Positions 1-9,647 of a stretch of 64,000 bases of DNA are shown one piece after another. Positions within the stretch are counted from its first letter, which is position 1; the number at the start of each line of letters is the position of its first letter. Source of the stretch: Prevotella sp. (GTDB lineage: Bacteria; Bacteroidota; Bacteroidia; Bacteroidales; Bacteroidaceae). The notes below the pieces were generated by a model that was not told the origin of the DNA, made no database searches, and saw only the letters and a list, made by a program, of their open reading frames with translations. The stretch lies in contig JAFPWS010000074.1 in NCBI GenBank assembly GCA_017412705.1, forward strand, positions 47,986-111,985. Reading direction: 5' to 3'. The position numbers and the translations under genes are program-made.

Positions 1-366
1 GTAGATGTATTCGTTCTCATCGAACAACTCCGACGCCAGCACCAGGCAGACAGCACCCGAGGAGAAGTCCTCCAGCGTGCGCCAGACACCAGTACCGATG
101 TACAACCCCTGATAGGGATGGTTCAGGTGATATATTTTCTTGCCGCCATGTCCATCGTCAAGGGTCACATCAAATGAACCGCTGACGGCTATGACTATCT
201 CCTCACAAGTACGATGGGCATGGCCCCCACGACACTCACCTGAAGGAACATCGTAGGTCCAATAGACACGGGCTATATCGAATGGCACGTTCTTCATCCG
301 CTCAGCCACTGTCAGGTTGCCACGCGGGTCGACATGTTTGGGTAAGTTAATGATCTTTCCTACCAT
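1..366 (-). CDS. FdtA/WxcM-like sugar 3,4-ketoisomerase cupin (C-terminus outside window)
   Basis: The reverse strand from 366 translates without a stop to the window edge (122 residues). It shows the layout of the FdtA family of dTDP-4-oxo-6-deoxyglucose 3,4-ketoisomerases: an early DPRGNL segment, PFDIARVYW, the cupin metal-type cluster GGHAHRTCEE, then SGSFDVTLDDG, and near the edge GVWRTLEDFSSGAVCLVLAS. This family converts the RfbB product to a 3-keto sugar on the way to amino-deoxyhexoses for surface polysaccharides, and rfbB lies nearby at 1793-2929. The start at 366 overlaps the stop of the small upstream reading frame (ATGGTAG), which suggests translational coupling. The exact epimer specificity cannot be read from sequence. 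Confidence 0.8.
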   Translation of the reverse strand, partial: MVGKIINLPKHVDPRGNLTVAERMKNVPFDIARVYWTYDVPSGECRGGHAHRTCEEIVIAVSGSFDVTLDDGHGGKKIYHLNHPYQGLYIGTGVWRTLEDFSSGAVCLVLASELFDENEYIY

Positions 367-551
367 TTATATTGTGTTCGTTTTACTAATTGAGCTGAAA
401 TAGGAGACACAAAATAACGCTTCGTCAAATATGATATGACATAGATGACAGCAAGTGTCAACAAGATAACGGGCAGAGACCGGCGCATGTCCTCACCTAC
501 TCCTAACGTTAACAGCACGCTATAGAGCACACGTATCATCACATAGTGCAA
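360..551 (-). CDS. small hydrophobic protein or remnant, 63 aa
   Basis: A 63-residue frame ends inside the start codon of the FdtA-like gene. It has two hydrophobic stretches (VLYSVLLTLGV and SLPVILLTLAVIYVISYL) separated by a charged turn, then a basic tail. It resembles the last segments of a polytopic membrane protein such as an acyltransferase or flippase from a polysaccharide cluster, but it is too short to assign. The stop/start overlap favours translation; the lack of a recognisable family favours a decayed remnant. Function unknown. Confidence 0.35.
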   Translation of the reverse strand: MHYVMIRVLYSVLLTLGVGEDMRRSLPVILLTLAVIYVISYLTKRYFVSPISAQLVKRTQYKW

Positions 552-584
552 GGTTCTTAATCATATCACTTTTTTAGAGGGGGC

Positions 585-1787
585 TTAACGCAGTTTATCA
601 TACGGGTCGGTACCAAGCACGGTTTTTGCCAGCCGTTTGGCCTTGTCGCGAAGGTCTGTGGTGTCGTCGCCTACCTCGCCATAGCAGAGGACGACGCCCA
701 TACGACGACCCTTGTGAGCCTCGGGCTTACCGAAGATGCGGATGCGGGTGCGGTCTTCCTTCAGCGTTTCCTCGAGGTTATAGGGCAGCAGCGAGCGGTC
801 AACGGGTGTGTTAGCCTCAACGGGTGAGAGAATGACGGCCGAGGCACCGGCATGCTCCAGATGGATGCCAGCGATGGGTAAGCCCATGACGGCACGGAAG
901 TGGAGTTCGAACTCAGAGAGGTTGGTCGTGTGACCCAGCGTCACCATACCCGTATCATGCGGACGGGGAGAAAGCTCAGAGAAGATGACCTCACCTTGCT
1001 TGGTCAGGAAGAACTCGACACCCCAGATGCCAGCACCCGTCAGCGCCTTAGTCACCTTGTCAGCCATCATCTGGGCCTGTTTGAGGGCTTCATCGGAGAT
1101 CTTGTAGGGCTGCCACGACTCACGATAATCGCCCGACTTCTGTACATGACCTATCGGAGGACAGAACAGCGTTGGCCAGCCGTGCTGCTGGGTGACGGTG
1201 AGCAGCGTGAACTCGGAATCGAAGTCGATGAACTCCTCGATAATGACCTCCTTGACATCACCTCTACCCTCCTCCATAGCCTCTTTGAAGGCTGCTTCCA
1301 GTTCTGCATCATTATGCACATAGCTCTGACCGTGACCTGAGGACGACATCAGGGGCTTGACGACACAGGGGAAACCAATCTCGTCAGCGGCCTTCTTAAA
1401 CTCCTCGAAGGTCTTGGCGTAGAAATACTTCGCCGTGCGCAGGCCCAGTTCCTTGGCGGCCAGGTCGCGGATGGCACGGCGGTTCATGGTGTAGTTGACG
1501 GCACGGGCTGAGGGGACAACCTGGATGCCCTGCTCCTCGAACTTAAAGAGGCGTTCGGTGCGGATGGCCTCGATCTCGGGCACGATGATGTCGGGCTTAT
1601 GCTTGTTGACAACAGCCTCCAAGGCGTCGCCATCGAGCATAGAAAAGACTTCGCGCTCGTCAGCCACCTGCATGGCCGGCGCATTGTCGTAACGGTCGCA
1701 GGCAATGACATACTGGCCGGCACGCATGGCGGCAATCACAAACTCCTTGCCCAGTTCGCCTGAGCCCAAAAGCAATATCTTCTTCAT
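585..1787 (-). CDS. purT: formate-dependent phosphoribosylglycinamide formyltransferase (PurT)
   Basis: The 400-residue product is full length for PurT, which uses formate and ATP to formylate GAR in cytosolic de novo purine synthesis. The N-terminus has the nucleotide-fold loop [12 protein letters not shown] (residues 4-15). The ATP-grasp core follows, with [15 protein letters not shown] at about 141-155. Near 270 the PurT-type metal/phosphate segment [16 protein letters not shown] distinguishes it from PurK and biotin carboxylase. It lies 5 bp downstream of rfbB on the same strand, so it is probably cotranscribed with the sugar genes, though the pathways are unrelated. Confidence 0.95.
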   Translation of the reverse strand: MKKILLLGSGELGKEFVIAAMRAGQYVIACDRYDNAPAMQVADEREVFSMLDGDALEAVVNKHKPDIIVPEIEAIRTERLFKFEEQGIQVVPSARAVNYTMNRRAIRDLAAKELGLRTAKYFYAKTFEEFKKAADEIGFPCVVKPLMSSSGHGQSYVHNDAELEAAFKEAMEEGRGDVKEVIIEEFIDFDSEFTLLTVTQQHGWPTLFCPPIGHVQKSGDYRESWQPYKISDEALKQAQMMADKVTKALTGAGIWGVEFFLTKQGEVIFSELSPRPHDTGMVTLGHTTNLSEFELHFRAVMGLPIAGIHLEHAGASAVILSPVEANTPVDRSLLPYNLEETLKEDRTRIRIFGKPEAHKGRRMGVVLCYGEVGDDTTDLRDKAKRLAKTVLGTDPYDKLR

Positions 1788-1792
1788 AACGT

Positions 1793-2929
1793 TTATCGGT
1801 TAGCGTACATATTATCGTAATACTTCTGATAGTCACCCGAGGTGACATTGTCCAGCCACTCCTGGTTGTCGAGATACCAGCGGACGGTCTTCTCGATGCC
1901 CTCCTCGAACTGGAGCGAAGGCTCCCAGCCCAGCTCGCGCTGCAATTTCGACGAGTCGATGGCGTAGCGGAGGTCGTGGCCGGCGCGGTCGGTGACGTAG
2001 GTGATGAGGTTCATATCCTCGCCCTCCTTGCGGCCGAGGAGACGGTCGACGGTGTTGATGAGCACCTTGATGATGTCAATGTTCTTCCACTCGTTAAAGC
2101 CGCCTATGTTGTAGGTCTCAGCAACCTTACCCTCATGGAAGATGAGGTCGATAGCACGGGCATGGTCCTCAACGAACAACCAATCGCGTACGTTCTCGCC
2201 CTTACCATAGACGGGCAACGGCTTGCGGTGACGGATGTTATTAATAAACAGAGGTATCAGTTTCTCAGGGAACTGGTACGGGCCATAGTTGTTCGAGCAG
2301 TTGGTCACGATGACGGGCATGCCGTACGTATCATGGTAGGCACGAACGAAGTGGTCACTCGAGGCCTTGGCAGCCGAGTACGGCGAGTGCGGATTATACT
2401 TTGTAGTCTCCAAGAAGAACTTGTCGCCGTATGCCAAATGATGCTCAGCACTCGAGGCCGTCGTGGTGAACGGAGGCTCGATACCCTCAGGATGCGTCAG
2501 TTCCAGGGCGCCATACACCTCGTCAGTCGAGATGTGATAGAAGCGCTTGCCCTCGTAACGCTCGGGCAGCGACTCCCAGTAGAGCTTGGCAGCCTGCAAC
2601 AGCGACAGCGTACCCATGACGTTGGTCTTGGCAAACGTAAACGGGTCCTTGATGCTGCGGTCCACATGGCTCTCAGCAGCGAGGTGAATGATACCATCGA
2701 CCTTCTTGTCCTGCATCAGCTTGTAGAAGGCGTCGAAGTCGCAGATGTCCATCTTTACAAACTCGTAGTTCGGCTTGTCCTCGATGTCCTTGAGGTTAGC
2801 CAGGTTGCCGGCATACGTCAGTTTGTCGAGGTTGATGATGTGGTAGTCGGGATACTTGTTCACAAACAGGCGCACCACATGGCTTCCTATAAAGCCTGCG
2901 CCACCAGTAATGACAACGGTACGTTTCAT
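1793..2929 (-). CDS. rfbB: dTDP-glucose 4,6-dehydratase (RfbB)
   Basis: An extended-SDR enzyme of 378 residues from ATG 2929; an upstream in-frame ATG at 2962 is less likely because the NAD loop GGAGFIGSH should begin about residue 8. Catalytic elements are STDEVYG (about 134-140) and the YSAAK tetrad segment (about 184-188), with [20 protein letters not shown] typical of RmlB. It dehydrates dTDP-glucose to dTDP-4-keto-6-deoxyglucose, which feeds rhamnose or 3-amino-sugar pathways. The FdtA-like gene at the left edge would use this product. Confidence 0.95.
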   Translation of the reverse strand: MKRTVVITGGAGFIGSHVVRLFVNKYPDYHIINLDKLTYAGNLANLKDIEDKPNYEFVKMDICDFDAFYKLMQDKKVDGIIHLAAESHVDRSIKDPFTFAKTNVMGTLSLLQAAKLYWESLPERYEGKRFYHISTDEVYGALELTHPEGIEPPFTTTASSAEHHLAYGDKFFLETTKYNPHSPYSAAKASSDHFVRAYHDTYGMPVIVTNCSNNYGPYQFPEKLIPLFINNIRHRKPLPVYGKGENVRDWLFVEDHARAIDLIFHEGKVAETYNIGGFNEWKNIDIIKVLINTVDRLLGRKEGEDMNLITYVTDRAGHDLRYAIDSSKLQRELGWEPSLQFEEGIEKTVRWYLDNQEWLDNVTSGDYQKYYDNMYANR

Positions 2930-2940
2930 ATTTCTAAATA

Positions 2941-3126
2941 TTATTTCTTTTTCTTCTTCCAATCATAAATAAAGTTGCCAAGTCCAAACACGAGGGCAAA
3001 AATAGCCGTTCTATAAAAGTTGATTTCTGGTTTCGTAAAATACTGAAACACAATGTCAACGATAGCGGCAAGCACGACCATCCCTGCGGCCTTTGCCAAA
3101 AAAGCGAAAAGTTTATCTCTTGTCAT
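2941..3126 (-). CDS. small inner-membrane protein, 61 aa
   Basis: A 61-residue protein with two hydrophobic helices (AAGMVVLAAIVDIVFQYF and TAIFALVFGLGNFIYDW) and a C-terminal run of five lysines, predicted to sit in the inner membrane with the basic tail in the cytoplasm. It is 11 bp upstream of rfbB on the same strand and 18 bp downstream of the phosphoesterase gene, so it fits the local operon. I do not recognise the family. Confidence 0.65.
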   Translation of the reverse strand: MTRDKLFAFLAKAAGMVVLAAIVDIVFQYFTKPEINFYRTAIFALVFGLGNFIYDWKKKKK

Positions 3127-3144
3127 AATTCTATTTTGTTGTAT

Positions 3145-3636
3145 TTATCTCCCTAATGTTATAACTTCGCAATCACTGAATTTATTGCCCTCAATGGTCA
3201 GACGAATCAGCGTACGCTCCTTGTGCCATCCTTGGAGACCCGCAGCACCCGGATTGATGTGCAGCAGGTTGAGCGTCTTGTCGAACTTCACCTTTAGGAT
3301 ATGCGAGTGTCCTGCGATAAACAGTTGCGGAGGGTTGGCATACAGCTGGCCGCGGATGGAGTAGTCGTAGTTGCCAGGGTATCCGCCAATGTGCTTCATC
3401 AGCACCTCGACATCCTCACACTTCCAGCGCAGCACCTCCGGATACATCAGACGCAGGTCGCCACCATCGCAGTTGCCGCAGACGGCCCGCAACGGTCGGA
3501 ACTCGTTCAGCTTCTCGGCCACTTCCAGCGACCCTATGTCGCCGGCATGCCATATCTCGTCGCAGGGTTCAAAGTAATGCAGGTACTTAGGGTCCCAGTA
3601 GCTATGCGTATCGCTGATAATACCTATTTTCTTCAT
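3145..3636 (-). CDS. YfcE/MJ0936-type metallophosphoesterase
   Basis: A 163-residue calcineurin-like phosphoesterase with the full set of metal-binding motifs in order: ISDTHS (D9, H11), HAGDIG (about 31-36), VCGNCD, and GHSH near the C-terminus. Size and motif spacing match YfcE-like cytosolic phosphodiesterases; the natural substrate is unknown. The start overlaps the stop of the barrel gene (ATGA at 3633-3636), indicating translational coupling. Confidence 0.88.
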   Translation of the reverse strand: MKKIGIISDTHSYWDPKYLHYFEPCDEIWHAGDIGSLEVAEKLNEFRPLRAVCGNCDGGDLRLMYPEVLRWKCEDVEVLMKHIGGYPGNYDYSIRGQLYANPPQLFIAGHSHILKVKFDKTLNLLHINPGAAGLQGWHKERTLIRLTIEGNKFSDCEVITLGR

Positions 3637-4697
3637 GCGCCAAGTCTTAAGCCGATGCCCAGCATCAGGTTGTTTGTATAATTATAGTTGTAGAGACAGT
3701 AGCCGATGTTGAAGAAGAAATGACGGCTCACGTCAATCTTCATGGCCAGCGTCTCATAGAAGCAGTCAAGGCCTCCCACCACATAGCGCCCAAAGCCAGC
3801 GCTGGCGCGGAACACGGGCATGGTGAGCTCAGCACGGACCTGTAAGCCCAGCGACATCATCGGACTGACGCTCTCGTCGTAGACACCATCTATCGACGGC
3901 CCCAAAGCAAAGGCACTATTCAGCCTGTAAGTAGGGCTGACGCTGATTCCCGCCACGCTATAGGTCGTCGGATTCTCCAGGCTACGCTTCTTCCACCCCC
4001 CGTAAGCCACTATGTCCCACGCCCAGTGTTTGCCTTGGGGCATGGTCTCCGCCGAGAACAACGAAGCGCTTGAGATGTCCTCCCTGCGGTTGAAGTAATA
4101 AGCCAGCGACACACGTCCACCCATCGTGTTAAAGCCTTCGTTGGGCATGCGCAGGTTGGCGTTGGAGGAGTGGGCATAGCCATAGCCCAGGTTCAGGTCC
4201 CATTGGCGCGACAGCATAAACCTCAGGAACACGTCGGCACCGATATACGACATCACCTTCGAGCCCACGACATGGTTGGTCTCATTGATCTTCGCCTCGT
4301 AGGCCTTCCATCCGACGGCGACACCCAGGTTCAGCTCGTAGCTCAGCGACACCCTTCGGGAAAAGTTGATGATAGGCGCTCCCTGCACGATATACGCCAG
4401 AAAGGGTGTTCCCAACTGGCGATTGGTCACCAGCGTACCGACGCCTATGCCGGCATAGGCACCGGCCTCCGACGGATTACCGGCCCGCTGCAAGGCATAC
4501 TTCAGGCGGAAGGTCGTCGAGCTATTGATATTCACACCATCAGGGTTCTCGCCGCGCAGATAGCGGTTATTCTGGATAACCCCGCTGGGCACCACGTCAA
4601 CCTCCAGCCTATGCACCGTCGTCGTGTCGCTCCACACAGGGAGAGCAACCATCGACATAAGCGCAATCAGCAAGCAGTGGCACACGACATGTCTCAT
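3633..4697 (-). CDS. PagL-like acyloxyacyl hydrolase family outer-membrane barrel
   Basis: A 354-residue protein with a signal peptide (hydrophobic core LLIALMSMVALPVW, cleavage likely near residue 23) and alternating beta strands. The segment GYGYAHSSNANLRMPNEG (about 185-203) matches the PagL-type active region with conserved His, Ser and Asn followed by PN-x-G. PagL removes the 3-O-acyl chain of lipid A in the outer membrane. The protein is about twice the size of classical PagL, so it may carry two barrel modules and lipid A activity is inferred. Its ends overlap both neighbouring genes by 4 bp. Confidence 0.7.
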   Translation of the reverse strand: MRHVVCHCLLIALMSMVALPVWSDTTTVHRLEVDVVPSGVIQNNRYLRGENPDGVNINSSTTFRLKYALQRAGNPSEAGAYAGIGVGTLVTNRQLGTPFLAYIVQGAPIINFSRRVSLSYELNLGVAVGWKAYEAKINETNHVVGSKVMSYIGADVFLRFMLSRQWDLNLGYGYAHSSNANLRMPNEGFNTMGGRVSLAYYFNRREDISSASLFSAETMPQGKHWAWDIVAYGGWKKRSLENPTTYSVAGISVSPTYRLNSAFALGPSIDGVYDESVSPMMSLGLQVRAELTMPVFRASAGFGRYVVGGLDCFYETLAMKIDVSRHFFFNIGYCLYNYNYTNNLMLGIGLRLGA

Positions 4698-5323
4698 AGC
4701 ATGAACCGTTTACGGATGAAGTCGGCTATCAGTTTCTCCGTAGCCTGCAACCCGAGCACGGAGGTGTCGATGCAGAGGTCGTACGACTCGGCTGCTCCCC
4801 ACTTCTTTCCAGTATAGTAGTTGTAATAGGCCGCACGCTTGGCCTCGCGCTGCTCAATGAACCGTCGGGCCTGTGCCATATCCAACTGTTGCTTGGCCAT
4901 AATCTGCTGGGCACGGAACTCCATCGAGGCTGTAATAAACACATTCACCACATTGGGCTTAGCGCGTAATACGTAGTCGGCACAACGTCCCACAAAGACA
5001 CACGAGCCTTCACTGGCGGCCTTCATGATAGCGTCGCTCTGAAACTTGAACAACGACTCCTGCGAGAAGTTGTTCTGATACATATTGTTGTCGGACACGT
5101 GGGTTGCATGCAGGTGGAACAACGAGCGGAAAATGCCACGCTGCTCGTCGTTCTGTTCAAAAAACTTTTCCGAGAAGCCGCTCTCCTTGGCAGCCAGGTT
5201 CAACAGTTCACGATCGTAATACTTGGCATTGAAGTCGAGTGCCAGCATACGGGCTATGTCGTGTCCGCCCGAACCTAATTGGCGACCCACGCAGATAATA
5301 ATATGGCTATTGTTCTTTTCCAT
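4694..5323 (-). CDS. cytidylate kinase-like family protein
   Basis: A 209-residue P-loop kinase-like protein. The N-terminus IICVGRQLGSGGHDIARMLA carries the modified P-loop (GRQLGSGG) of the cytidylate-kinase-like family common in Bacteroidota, followed by a YYDRELL acceptor-like segment and CVFVGRCADYVL, which resembles the second nucleotide-binding region. It is not the canonical Cmk. The substrate is unknown. It overlaps the barrel gene downstream by 4 bp and the MATE gene upstream by about 17 bp. Confidence 0.8.
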   Translation of the reverse strand: MEKNNSHIIICVGRQLGSGGHDIARMLALDFNAKYYDRELLNLAAKESGFSEKFFEQNDEQRGIFRSLFHLHATHVSDNNMYQNNFSQESLFKFQSDAIMKAASEGSCVFVGRCADYVLRAKPNVVNVFITASMEFRAQQIMAKQQLDMAQARRFIEQREAKRAAYYNYYTGKKWGAAESYDLCIDTSVLGLQATEKLIADFIRKRFML

Positions 5324-6665
5324 TTGTCTTTAGTTTTTTCATATACCACCATAGCAGGGGCAAGGTCATGGCAAACGAGCCAAAGTCAGAGACACACATT
5401 GAATACCAGACACCATCGAGCCCAAGGAACAATGGGAATACGTATGCCATGGGAATCAGCAAGATGAGCTGACGCGAGAGCGACAGGAAGATGCTGACCT
5501 TCACCTTGCCGATACACTGGAAGAAATTGGTGATGACAGCCTGCGAGCCGACGACGAAGAACACCAGCATGTTGAGCTTGATGCCCCGTGCCGCCATGTC
5601 TATCAGCGTCTGGTCGGTCGTGAACACCCGTGCTATCGCATTCGGGAACAGCATGGAGAGCGACCAGCCTATCAGCAGGATGGTCGTTGCCGACGCGATG
5701 GTCAGCCACAAGCAGCGGAACATACGGTCATAGTTCTCCGCACCGTAGTTATAGCCCACGATGGGCTGCATGCCCTGGTTCATGCCCATGACGAACATAA
5801 AGAGCACCATCACCACCGAGTTGGCTATCGAGTAGGCTCCCACCGCCATGTCGCCGCCATAGCGCACAAACTGGTTGTTCATAAAGATGACCACCAGACA
5901 GGCCGTGACATTCATCAGAAACGGCGAGATACCGATGGCAATGATGTTGCGCACAAGGTTGGCCTTTAGCCTGTAGATGCCTCGCTTCAGGTGCAGCAGC
6001 TCCTTGGGATTGCTGAAAATCCACATCTGCCAGCACAGGGCCATCGTCTGACTGGTAATCGTTGCCAGGGCCGCACCGCGGATGCCCCAGCGCAGCCACC
6101 ACACAAAAGTCACCACCAGCAGGATGTTCATGCCGACGGTGAACAGCGTGGCATACATGGCATGGCGCGGCTTTCCCGCCGCTCTCAGCACGGCATTCAT
6201 GCCGAAGTACATGTGCGTCACCATGTTACCCAAAAGGATGACCACCATGAATTCACGGGCATAGGGCAGTGTCACCTCTGAGGCACCGAAGAAACGCAGG
6301 ATGGGGTCGAGGAATATCAGGCATACCGCCATGAACAGGAATCCGATGATGAGGTTCAACGTCACCGTATTGCCCAGCAGGTGCTCGGCAGTCCTGTAGT
6401 CCTTCTGTCCCAGCTTTACGCTGATACACGTCGAGGCACCCACGCCGACGGCAGCACCAAAGGCTCCCGAGAGATTCATGAAGGGAAAGGTGATGCCCAG
6501 GCCCGCAATGGCCTCAGGACCTACCATCTGCCCTATCATGGCACGGTCTATGATGTTATACAGGCTGCTGGCTGTCATAGCCACAATAGCCGGCAGGGCA
6601 TACTGCATAAGCAGTCCGCCAACAGGTTTTGTCCCCAATTCCAGAGCAGCTTGTTTGTTGTCCAT
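5307..6665 (-). CDS. MATE family efflux transporter
   Basis: A 452-residue polytopic membrane protein with about twelve hydrophobic segments arranged as two similar halves, the MATE/NorM architecture. Family-typical segments include the N-terminal ALPAIVAMTASSLYNIIDRA, and later GMNQGMQPIVGYNYGAENY. It probably exports cationic compounds in exchange for Na+ or H+. It is first in the leftward run, with a promoter at 6682-6712. Confidence 0.92.
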   Translation of the reverse strand: MDNKQAALELGTKPVGGLLMQYALPAIVAMTASSLYNIIDRAMIGQMVGPEAIAGLGITFPFMNLSGAFGAAVGVGASTCISVKLGQKDYRTAEHLLGNTVTLNLIIGFLFMAVCLIFLDPILRFFGASEVTLPYAREFMVVILLGNMVTHMYFGMNAVLRAAGKPRHAMYATLFTVGMNILLVVTFVWWLRWGIRGAALATITSQTMALCWQMWIFSNPKELLHLKRGIYRLKANLVRNIIAIGISPFLMNVTACLVVIFMNNQFVRYGGDMAVGAYSIANSVVMVLFMFVMGMNQGMQPIVGYNYGAENYDRMFRCLWLTIASATTILLIGWSLSMLFPNAIARVFTTDQTLIDMAARGIKLNMLVFFVVGSQAVITNFFQCIGKVKVSIFLSLSRQLILLIPMAYVFPLFLGLDGVWYSMCVSDFGSFAMTLPLLWWYMKKLKTNGKEQ

Positions 6666-6681
6666 ATCTGAAAATAATGTG

Positions 6682-6712
6682 CAAAAGTACTGCTTATTCT
6701 TCGAATAACCAA
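6682..6712 (-). promoter_or_regulatory. promoter for the MATE-phosphoesterase run
   Basis: On the reverse strand a -7 box TACTTTTG (6689-6682) lies 20 bp from a -33 TTG (6712-6710), matching the Bacteroidota consensus just upstream of the MATE start at 6665. Confidence 0.7.
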
Positions 6713-6754
6713 ATAATCCTTGCTATTTATTATCTATTTTTATATTTTTCTTTG

Positions 6755-6762
6755 TACCTTTG
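6755..6762 (+). promoter_or_regulatory. -7 box of the S8 protease promoter
   Basis: TACCTTTG matches TAnnTTTG and stands 20 bp before the ATG at 6783. No clear TTG lies at the expected -33 distance; the upstream region is very AT-rich. Confidence 0.55.
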
Positions 6763-6782
6763 CACACGGAAAACAAACTACA

Positions 6783-8213
6783 ATGCGAATGCGACGAATC
6801 CTTCTTCTGCTCACCATACTCTTCTGCGCAACCGGCTTATATGCCGAGTCGCAACAGGAGACGCTGCAGCGTGTCAAGTACAAGCACGGACCTGCCTACA
6901 TCTACCGCCTGACTCTCACCGACAAGCAGGGCACAGGCTACTCGCTGGAGCACCCCATGCGCTTCCTGTCACGTCGTAGCGTCGAGCGTCGCCGTCGGCA
7001 GGGACTGCCCCTCGACTCCACCGACCTGCCTGTATCCGACCGTTACATCAGAATGGTTGAGCGCAACGAAGTCGTCGTCATCGGACAGAGCCGCTGGCAG
7101 AACACCCTTCTGGTGCGCATCCCCGACACCACAGTCATCCAGCGCATCAGCCAGCTGCCCTTCGTCAAGTCCTGCAAGATGGTCTGGCAAGCCCCCGACT
7201 CAGTGACGCCGACAGCCATCAAAGCCAAATACCACGAGCACTTTGAGGAGCGCGACAGCGTCACTGGCGACCCCTACGGACAGACCTCCCTGCAGACAAC
7301 CACCCTCATGGGACAGCGGCTGCACGACATCGGACTGCGTGGCGAGACCATGATGATAGCCGTCATCGACGGAGGATTCAAGAACGTAGACAAGATTCCA
7401 GCCTTCCAGAATATCGACATCCGAGGCTATCATGACTTCGTCACTCCACCCTCGCCCAGCATCTTTGCCGAGACCGACCATGGCACAAAGGTACTGTCGG
7501 CCATGGCCCTCTACGCAACTTATTACTATGTAGGTACGGCCCCCCGGGCCAGCTACTGGCTGCTGCGCTCGGAAGACCAGCAGACGGAGCAGGAGGTCGA
7601 GGAAGACTACTGGACCATGGCCGCCGAGTATGCCGACTCCGTGGGTTGCGACCTCGTCAACTCGTCGCTTGGCTATAACGAGTACGACCACGCCAGCATG
7701 TCCTACCGGCAGTGGCAGATGGACGGCCAGACTTCCTTTGCCAGCCGCTCGGCGTCGCTGATGGCCCGCAAGGGAATGATCCTCGTCAACTCCGCCGGCA
7801 ACTCCGGCATGGGAACATGGAAGAAGATTGGCGTGCCTGCCGATGCCGACCACATCCTGACCGTCGGCGCCATGCTGGCCGACGCACCGCATAAGATAGC
7901 ACCCTTCAGCAGCGTCGGCCCTACACAGGACCAGCGTGTCAAACCCGACGTGGTGGCCATCGGAGCCCCGGCGCGTCTGGTCAATGGCCGTGGCGTCATC
8001 ATGGACGACATGGGGACATCGTTCTCAGCGCCCATCGTCTGCGGACTGACGGCATGCCTGTGGCAGGCCCTGCCCAAGATGACTGCCGAACAGGTCATCG
8101 AGCTCATCCGCCTGAGCAGCAGTAATTACGAACATCCCGACAATATCTACGGCTACGGCGTGCCCAACTTCTGGCGAGCCTACCAGATAGGGAGATACAA
8201 GAGTCTGAAGTGA
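6783..8213 (+). CDS. secreted subtilisin-like serine peptidase (S8)
   Basis: A 476-residue protein from ATG 6783, chosen because it gives a clean signal peptide (RRILLLLTILFCATGLYA) right after the -7 box. An N-terminal prodomain of about 170 residues precedes the catalytic domain. The triad is visible: Asp in AVIDGGFK, His in ETDHGTKV, Ser in GTSFSAPIVCG, plus the oxyanion Asn in NSAGNSG. It is exported to the periplasm or beyond; no C-terminal sorting domain is obvious. Its stop TGA overlaps the ATG of xseA (TGATG), which implies coupling. Confidence 0.92.
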   Translation: MRMRRILLLLTILFCATGLYAESQQETLQRVKYKHGPAYIYRLTLTDKQGTGYSLEHPMRFLSRRSVERRRRQGLPLDSTDLPVSDRYIRMVERNEVVVIGQSRWQNTLLVRIPDTTVIQRISQLPFVKSCKMVWQAPDSVTPTAIKAKYHEHFEERDSVTGDPYGQTSLQTTTLMGQRLHDIGLRGETMMIAVIDGGFKNVDKIPAFQNIDIRGYHDFVTPPSPSIFAETDHGTKVLSAMALYATYYYVGTAPRASYWLLRSEDQQTEQEVEEDYWTMAAEYADSVGCDLVNSSLGYNEYDHASMSYRQWQMDGQTSFASRSASLMARKGMILVNSAGNSGMGTWKKIGVPADADHILTVGAMLADAPHKIAPFSSVGPTQDQRVKPDVVAIGAPARLVNGRGVIMDDMGTSFSAPIVCGLTACLWQALPKMTAEQVIELIRLSSSNYEHPDNIYGYGVPNFWRAYQIGRYKSLK

Positions 8214-9448
8214 TGGGTGGGAAGCATTATACCTTGCGCCAGCTGAACCTGATGGTGCGCGAAGCCGTCGAGATGCAACTGCCCGACGAATACTGGGTAG
8301 AGGCAGAGCTGTCGGAGTGTCGCGAACATGGCGGACACTGCTACATGGAACTCATCGAGAAGGACGAGCGTTCCAACACGCCAACAGCCCGTGCCTCGGC
8401 CAAGTGCTGGCATCAGACGTGGCAGATGGTACGTCCCTACTTCGAGCGCACCACCGGACAGCCGCTCCGTGCCGGCATGAAGGTGCTGCTGCAGGTCTAT
8501 GCCCAGTACCATGAGGCTTACGGCTTCTCGTGGATTGTCACCGACATCGACCCCACCTATACCCTGGGCGACATGGCCCGCCGTCGGCAGGAGATTATCC
8601 GACAGCTCAAGGAGGAAGGTGTCTTCGACCTGCAGCGCGAGCTGCGAATACCCCTGTTTGCACAGCGCATAGCCGTCATCAGTGCCCCCAACGCTGCCGG
8701 CTATGGCGACTTCTGCCGCCAGCTGGAGGATAACGCCTACGGATTCCGCTTCACCGTGCAGCTGTTTCCTGCCGTCATGCAGGGCGAGCAGGTGGAGCAG
8801 AGCGTCATTGCCGCCCTCAACAGAATCTACGAACAAAGCCCACAGCCATACGACGTCGTCTGCATCCTGCGCGGCGGTGGTGCCACGGCCGATTTGAGCG
8901 GCTTCGACACGCTGGCTCTGGCAGAGAACGTAGCCCAGTTCCCCCTGCCCGTCATCACAGGCATCGGACACGACCGCGACGAGACCATCCTCGACATGGT
9001 GGCCAACATCCATGTCAAGACACCCACCGCTGCTGCCACCCTGCTCATCGACCGACTGCGGCAGGTACTGGACCGCATCGGGCAGGCAGAAGACTTCATC
9101 GCCCACTACGTCAGCGAGCGCATCCGCAGCCAGCAGCAACGCATCAACCAGCTGGCCACGCTCATCCCCACCCTCGCCCTGCACGCCATCAGCGAGGGGC
9201 GCCACCGCATCGAGCTGGCAGAGAGCCGTCTGCCCATAGCCATCGAGCGCAGGCTCACCGAGCAGAAGCACCGTCTGGAGCGCATCACCCTCCAGCTGCA
9301 GGGCTTCGACCCGCAGCTGCTGCTCAGCCGTGGCTACAGCATCACCCTCAAGGATGGCCGTGCCGTCCGCGACCCCAGCCTGCTCAGGCCTGGCGACGAG
9401 ATAGTAACACGAGTAGAAAAAGGAACCATCAAATCCATTGTCAAATGA
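8213..9448 (+). CDS. xseA: exodeoxyribonuclease VII large subunit (XseA)
   Basis: A 411-residue protein. An N-terminal OB-fold region (about 1-105) is followed by the catalytic domain with VISAPNAAGYGDF, CILRGGGATADLSGFD and GIGHDRDETILD, all diagnostic for XseA, then a helical region and a short C-terminal segment SRGYSITLKDGR. It degrades single-stranded DNA in complex with XseB. I take ATG 8213 rather than the GTG one codon earlier. It is immediately followed by xseB with a 4-bp overlap. Confidence 0.95.
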   Translation: MGGKHYTLRQLNLMVREAVEMQLPDEYWVEAELSECREHGGHCYMELIEKDERSNTPTARASAKCWHQTWQMVRPYFERTTGQPLRAGMKVLLQVYAQYHEAYGFSWIVTDIDPTYTLGDMARRRQEIIRQLKEEGVFDLQRELRIPLFAQRIAVISAPNAAGYGDFCRQLEDNAYGFRFTVQLFPAVMQGEQVEQSVIAALNRIYEQSPQPYDVVCILRGGGATADLSGFDTLALAENVAQFPLPVITGIGHDRDETILDMVANIHVKTPTAAATLLIDRLRQVLDRIGQAEDFIAHYVSERIRSQQQRINQLATLIPTLALHAISEGRHRIELAESRLPIAIERRLTEQKHRLERITLQLQGFDPQLLLSRGYSITLKDGRAVRDPSLLRPGDEIVTRVEKGTIKSIVK

Positions 9449-9642
9449 ACGAAGAAACGATGAAATACGAAGAGGCACTGGCTCAGCTGGAGGCCATAGT
9501 CCGCAAGATGGAAGCTAACGAGTACGACATAGACGAACTCGCTGTGCAGCTGAAGACTGCACAGCGGTTAATCAAGCTCTGCAAGGACAAGCTGACCAAG
9601 ACAGAGGCGGACATCCTGAAGATACAGGCCGAGCGCGAGTAG
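9445..9642 (+). CDS. xseB: exodeoxyribonuclease VII small subunit (XseB)
   Basis: A 65-residue helical protein with the XseB pattern YEEALAQLEAIVRKMEANE and a later acidic/basic helix containing KLTKTEADI. The size is normal for the small subunit, several of which bind each XseA. It overlaps xseA by ATGA at 9445-9448, so stoichiometric coupled translation is likely. Confidence 0.93.
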   Translation: MNEETMKYEEALAQLEAIVRKMEANEYDIDELAVQLKTAQRLIKLCKDKLTKTEADILKIQAERE

Positions 9643-9647
9643 TTTCC

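Noticed and set aside
1976-2968. 330-aa forward frame opposite rfbB
   Set aside because: Antisense shadow of a clear dehydratase gene; no family features.
8180-9478. 432-aa reverse frame opposite xseA
   Set aside because: Antisense shadow of a clear XseA gene in GC-rich coding sequence.
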